Of a stretch of 64,000 nucleotides of DNA, positions 60,836 through 64,000 are shown in pieces. This DNA comes from Verrucomicrobiia bacterium (GTDB lineage Bacteria; Verrucomicrobiota; Verrucomicrobiia; Opitutales; Cerasicoccaceae): the NCBI GenBank assembly GCA_030432235.1, contig JAUIHT010000001.1:186001-250000 (forward strand). The letters run 5' to 3'. How positions within the stretch are numbered: the stretch's first letter is position 1; every line of letters begins with the position of its first letter. The notes under the pieces are model-generated. The model was not told where the DNA came from. It saw nothing but the letters and a program-made list of their open reading frames with translations, and did no database searches. The position numbers were made by a program, and so were the translations under genes.

Positions 60836-61906
60836 TTAGTCGATTGCTTCTAGATGAAAAAGGAGCTGGATGGCGGTTTCGTGGATGTCCTCGACTTTAA
60901 AGTAGTATAGGTGGCCGCTTTGCATGTCCATGCGGGGGGAGCCGGAGCGGCGGCCCAAGTCGATATCCTGCCAGGCGGGCAGGGCGTCGCTGCTGGTTTT
61001 GCCCAGGTCGTAAAAGGCGTTGGTATAGTAATAGAAGGAGGCCTCTACATCGCCGCCCTTGGGCTTCATACGCAGGGAGAGTTTGTTGCCGAGGCCGTCA
61101 CGTGTGTCGGTAAAGAGGAACTCGTCCGCGCCGGTGCAGACCAGGTCGGTGGTCTTGACGTCATCGCCGCCGGCCCAGGGGCCGCCGTCCTGGCGGGTGC
61201 GGGCCTTGTAGGTGATGCGGAATTCCGGGGCGCGCTGCAGGGTGATGTCGCCGAGGTCGATGGCGCCGCTCTGCTCCGGGTCTATGTCTATCTTTTGCTC
61301 GATGTAGCCGGGGGCGCTGAGCTCGAGGTAGTAGGGGATCCGGGACAGTCCTTCGGCGGAGAAGGTCTGGCCGGGGGCGAGCTTTTTCGTTTTCACCGTG
61401 ACGGTGATGGTGCAGCTGCCCGCGTGGCCGTGGTCATCGAAGAGGTAGGCGTCGTTGTGCAGGCGGAGACGGTAGCTAATCTGGGTGTCCCCGGTCGGGG
61501 TCTCCAGGCTGACCTTGGCCTGCAGGGAGCGCAGGTCCTCGGGGGCGGCTTTTTCAAAAGATACCGTGCCGGCATCGAAGACCTTGGGTTGGATTTTCGT
61601 CCATTTATCCACGACGAGAGGGGCGTAGCCGTTGGCGTAAAAAATGAGTGTGCGACCCGGGTAGAGCGCTGTGCAGAAGCTGCCGTCGTCCTCGATGGGG
61701 GCGCGTGAGCAGGTGATGGCCCCCTCGGGTTTGTTGACTTTGCCCACGATGACGCGCCCGCGGCCATCCCAGTAGTCGTTGACTGACTCCAGCTCCTCCG
61801 GGATGTACTCCGCGGATTCGTAGGCGGGCAAGGTGGCCTGGAGCTGGGCAAGCCCCGCGGCACAGAGGAAAAGGAGGGCGAAAAGGATACGGAATGGAAG
61901 GTGCAT
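60836..61906 (-). CDS. Secreted beta-rich protein, unknown family
   Basis: A 356-residue protein from ATG 61906 (MHLPFRILFALLFLCAAGLA, signal peptide). The chain carries stretches of alternating residues suggestive of carboxypeptidase-regulatory or Ig-like sandwiches (GRVIVGKVNKPEGAITCSRA, FCTALYPGRTLIFYANGYAPL). A longer start at 62026 would destroy the signal peptide. The family is not recognised. It could bind a carbohydrate or sit on the surface. Confidence 0.72.
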   Translation of the reverse strand: MHLPFRILFALLFLCAAGLAQLQATLPAYESAEYIPEELESVNDYWDGRGRVIVGKVNKPEGAITCSRAPIEDDGSFCTALYPGRTLIFYANGYAPLVVDKWTKIQPKVFDAGTVSFEKAAPEDLRSLQAKVSLETPTGDTQISYRLRLHNDAYLFDDHGHAGSCTITVTVKTKKLAPGQTFSAEGLSRIPYYLELSAPGYIEQKIDIDPEQSGAIDLGDITLQRAPEFRITYKARTRQDGGPWAGGDDVKTTDLVCTGADEFLFTDTRDGLGNKLSLRMKPKGGDVEASFYYYTNAFYDLGKTSSDALPAWQDIDLGRRSGSPRMDMQSGHLYYFKVEDIHETAIQLLFHLEAID

Positions 61907-62069
61907 GGTTCGCTTGGGTCGACGGTTGAGTCGACCCTTTAGGGGGATCGATGGCGGCGCAATGTCTTTTCTCGAGGCATATCCCAAAAAGGAACCGTGG
62001 CCGTGGTCCCGCACTGCCAGCGCCACCGTGGCCGGGTGAGAGGTGAGAGTAAGGTAAGCTGCTTACTCC

Positions 62070-62822
62070 TTATAGGGCGGCTTTGTTCATGGGTTCGCGG
62101 CTAAAGAATCGTATACCCTTTTCAATGTACTCGAAATCAATGTCATTCTCCTGGCAAATCCTTTGCAGGTAGGCATCGAGGCGATCATCGTCCCTGTTAA
62201 GTAGCTTTATTGGTTTATCGGCGAGATCGCTCTGGTAAACGACATCCACATCTATGTAGGGATTCATTCTGTGATTCTTGATCAATTGATGCACATAGAG
62301 CGCGAAATGCCGCATGGGAAGCTCTCTGGTTCCTCTTTCATTCCTGCGTCCGAGGTCAATTTGCGTCAGGCTATACCAATCGCCCAAATACTTACGTTTG
62401 TACGACAGGCTGAGCTCCTGGGTAATGGCTTCCTTCTTGTCCGAGAAATACCTGGCCGCCACCCATAGCGCATTTACCGGTTCGGGATGGAAATTAAAGA
62501 ACCAGATGCCGTCCCAACCCTCCTCATAGTAAACCGTGGCTGAGGTCCCGGGATCTTTTTTAGAGGCAGCCCGGAAAGTAAAATCGCCACCCACCTCAAT
62601 GGGGACATCCGAGTCATTTTTCAGGATATCCGCGACTTTGATATGGATGAGATTATGGTGATAGCCATCCTCATCGGGGATATCGGCCTCAATTTCTTCA
62701 ACCTTCCCCTCAAGGATGATGGGGCTTTCCTGAATACGATAATTCAGCGGATACCATAGGCCACAAGCAGCGGCGGTGTTCACTGCACTCAGAAGTGCAA
62801 CAAGAGATAACAGGCATCTCAT
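62070..62822 (-). CDS. Secreted hypothetical protein
   Basis: A 250-residue protein with signal MRCLLSLVALLSAVNTAAAC; the Cys after TAAA could be lipidated, but the lipobox is poor. The mature part starts GLWYPLNYRIQESPIILEGK, a layout seen in small exported proteins with an internal beta-barrel, and has a helical tail RLDAYLQRICQENDIDFEYI that slightly resembles an STN (secretin/TonB N-terminal) element. No family call. Codon use is moderately AT-rich. Confidence 0.7.
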   Translation of the reverse strand: MRCLLSLVALLSAVNTAAACGLWYPLNYRIQESPIILEGKVEEIEADIPDEDGYHHNLIHIKVADILKNDSDVPIEVGGDFTFRAASKKDPGTSATVYYEEGWDGIWFFNFHPEPVNALWVAARYFSDKKEAITQELSLSYKRKYLGDWYSLTQIDLGRRNERGTRELPMRHFALYVHQLIKNHRMNPYIDVDVVYQSDLADKPIKLLNRDDDRLDAYLQRICQENDIDFEYIEKGIRFFSREPMNKAAL

Positions 62823-63021
62823 CGCTCAATTAAATATCGAATCAATAAACACATCAATTTCAATCTATCACATTTCGTTGCCCTTAGGTGCTGGTGGGCT
62901 GAGGGAGAGCGTGCCTCGGTGGCATTATCGGCGAGATTCGTTCTGCTAATGACGCCCTGCGGCTGTTGGCTTGGATGCGGATTCGGCTTGTGGGATTGGC
63001 TGGTTGTCCTAGATTTTCACT

Positions 63022-64000
63022 ATGAGCCGCCACCTCATGCTCGTATTTTACCTCTGCGCTTCGGTATGCTGCGCGCTGGATACGGTGGACCCGGACTTCG
63101 CCCCGGTCGTACGCGGTCCGGGCTCGGTGCGGACGATGGCTTGGCATCCGGGCGGCTGGATTTATGCATCCGTATATGCGGACAAGCTCAATGGGCAGTT
63201 GCTGAGTTCGCCGTTGGTGCGATTTGACGAGGACGGCGTCTGGGACAGTGACTACCAGTTGGCTATCGACGATCTGGTCACCCACCTGCTCGTCCTGGAA
63301 AGCGGCAAGGTGATCATCGGCGGCACTTTTACCGAGGTGGATGGGCATGAGACCTATCACGTGGCCCGGCTGAATGCCGACGGCTCGGTCGATATCGGCT
63401 TCACCGTTATGGAAGAGGACATCCCGACGGGCACGAGTTACAGCGGCAGTTACTTGAATGCTATGGAGGCAGGGCCGGGCGGCTCGCTTTTCCTGGGTTT
63501 CAGTGGTGCTGTCGACTACGATTATGATGAGTACGGCCAGCGGTTCTATATCTGGCCGGATATCCTGGTGAAGCTGGATAACGACGGTTCGCGCGATGCC
63601 GGTTTTGCGCCCGAGCTCCAGTTCGATTTGTCCGATGGCGGGTTTGTTTACCCTAACGAAATACTGAGCATAAGAGCGCTCCTGTGGACGGCGGACGATC
63701 ACCTGCTGGTCGGCGGGGATTTCGAGTTGGTCAACGGCACAGCGCAGAGGGCTCTGGCCAAGCTCGATTTAAACGGGGACTTGGTGGAGGCTTTCCAGCC
63801 GGAAATTGGTGAGCCTCGTACTCAACCCATTTTTCCGCACACTTACCAGGAGTCGGTCCGTTGCCTGGCAGAGGCCGCCGACGGCAGCTATTACATCGGC
63901 AGTAATTTTAAAGAAATCAACGGCGTCCCTCAACTGGCCGTTGCGCGTTTGGGAGTTGATGGCACGTTGGATTTGGCCTTTCGGGTCGATTTTGATACCG
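63022..64000 (+). CDS. Secreted delta-60 repeat protein (3' end outside window)
   Basis: An open frame of 326 codons from ATG 63022 runs off the right edge. The N-terminus MSRHLMLVFYLCASVCCAL is a signal peptide. The mature part has repeating blocks ending in LARLNADGSVDxxF-like units: VARLNADGSVDIGF, LVKLDNDGSRDAGF, LAKLDLNGDLVEAF, VARLGVDGTLDLAF, each preceded by GGTF/GGDF. This is the delta-60 repeat seen in large exported propeller proteins. The end is unseen and may carry a sorting signal. Confidence 0.85.
   Translation, partial: MSRHLMLVFYLCASVCCALDTVDPDFAPVVRGPGSVRTMAWHPGGWIYASVYADKLNGQLLSSPLVRFDEDGVWDSDYQLAIDDLVTHLLVLESGKVIIGGTFTEVDGHETYHVARLNADGSVDIGFTVMEEDIPTGTSYSGSYLNAMEAGPGGSLFLGFSGAVDYDYDEYGQRFYIWPDILVKLDNDGSRDAGFAPELQFDLSDGGFVYPNEILSIRALLWTADDHLLVGGDFELVNGTAQRALAKLDLNGDLVEAFQPEIGEPRTQPIFPHTYQESVRCLAEAADGSYYIGSNFKEINGVPQLAVARLGVDGTLDLAFRVDFDT

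Overview
The window reads as chromosomal DNA of a GC-rich, Gram-negative bacterium, most likely Verrucomicrobiota of the class Opitutae. This is inferred from several things together: a PEP-CTERM exported protein, a fused HpnD-HpnE squalene enzyme, outer-membrane and lipoprotein machinery, an OprB-type porin, and the palindromic word repeats common in Verrucomicrobiota and Planctomycetes genomes. No 16S gene is present, so the assignment is an inference. Gene density is ordinary (about 58 protein genes and one tRNA), and both window ends cut a gene: nadE on the left and a delta-60 repeat protein on the right.

Layout. 0-8.6 kb: nadE, a GNAT acetyltransferase, the hpnD-hpnE fusion, small membrane proteins, a CPBP protease-like protein, a B12-type radical SAM enzyme and a ChaA-like antiporter. 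8.7-14.9 kb: an AT-rich TPR gene, a devB-lipoprotein-devC exporter operon and an OprB porin. 15-26.9 kb: iron-sulfur cluster assembly in pieces (sufS-sufU-like; then a Fur-family regulator, sufC, a DJ-1-like gene, sufB, sufD; then sufT after an MscS channel), interrupted by a membrane-protein/winged-helix pair; clpP follows. 27-33.8 kb: a secreted protein, a long hairpin repeat, an AT-rich DUF2806 gene, a Rieske oxygenase, an ACT protein, devA, tRNA-Thr and a sulfite reductase hemoprotein. 33.9-46.3 kb: an RND/MMPL protein with a cyclic-nucleotide domain plus its LolA-like partner, two exported S26B-like proteins around a LuxR-type response regulator, SMP-30, Ppx/GppA, RsmI and Pgi. 46.6-58.3 kb: McsA-like protein, an RND efflux pair, a metallo-hydrolase, a CrtI/CrtN desaturase, a tiny DHp-like protein, Dps, a beta-lactamase-fold protein and PyrC. 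58.3-64 kb: accessory DNA with a DKNYY protein, a repeat cluster, a PEP-CTERM protein and secreted unknowns.

How genes connect. The Fur-like regulator carries two 7-1-7 palindromes upstream, and a matching perfect palindrome overlaps the sufS start codon, so one regulator probably controls both suf blocks. The winged-helix regulator at 18.4 kb is linked to ACTTTG-N5-CAAAG-type palindromes in its own operon and in front of the radical SAM gene. DevB, DevC and DevA would form one exporter although devA lies about 18 kb away. HpnD-HpnE could feed squalene to the CrtI/CrtN-like desaturase for C30 carotenoids or to hopanoids.

Points most worth following: the cysteine-poor SufU-like and Fur-like proteins, the exported S26B pair, the two regulators' palindromes, a beta-lactamase-fold protein lacking its catalytic serine, and at least six families of inverted repeats, two of which have become part of the sequence at the 5' ends of genes.
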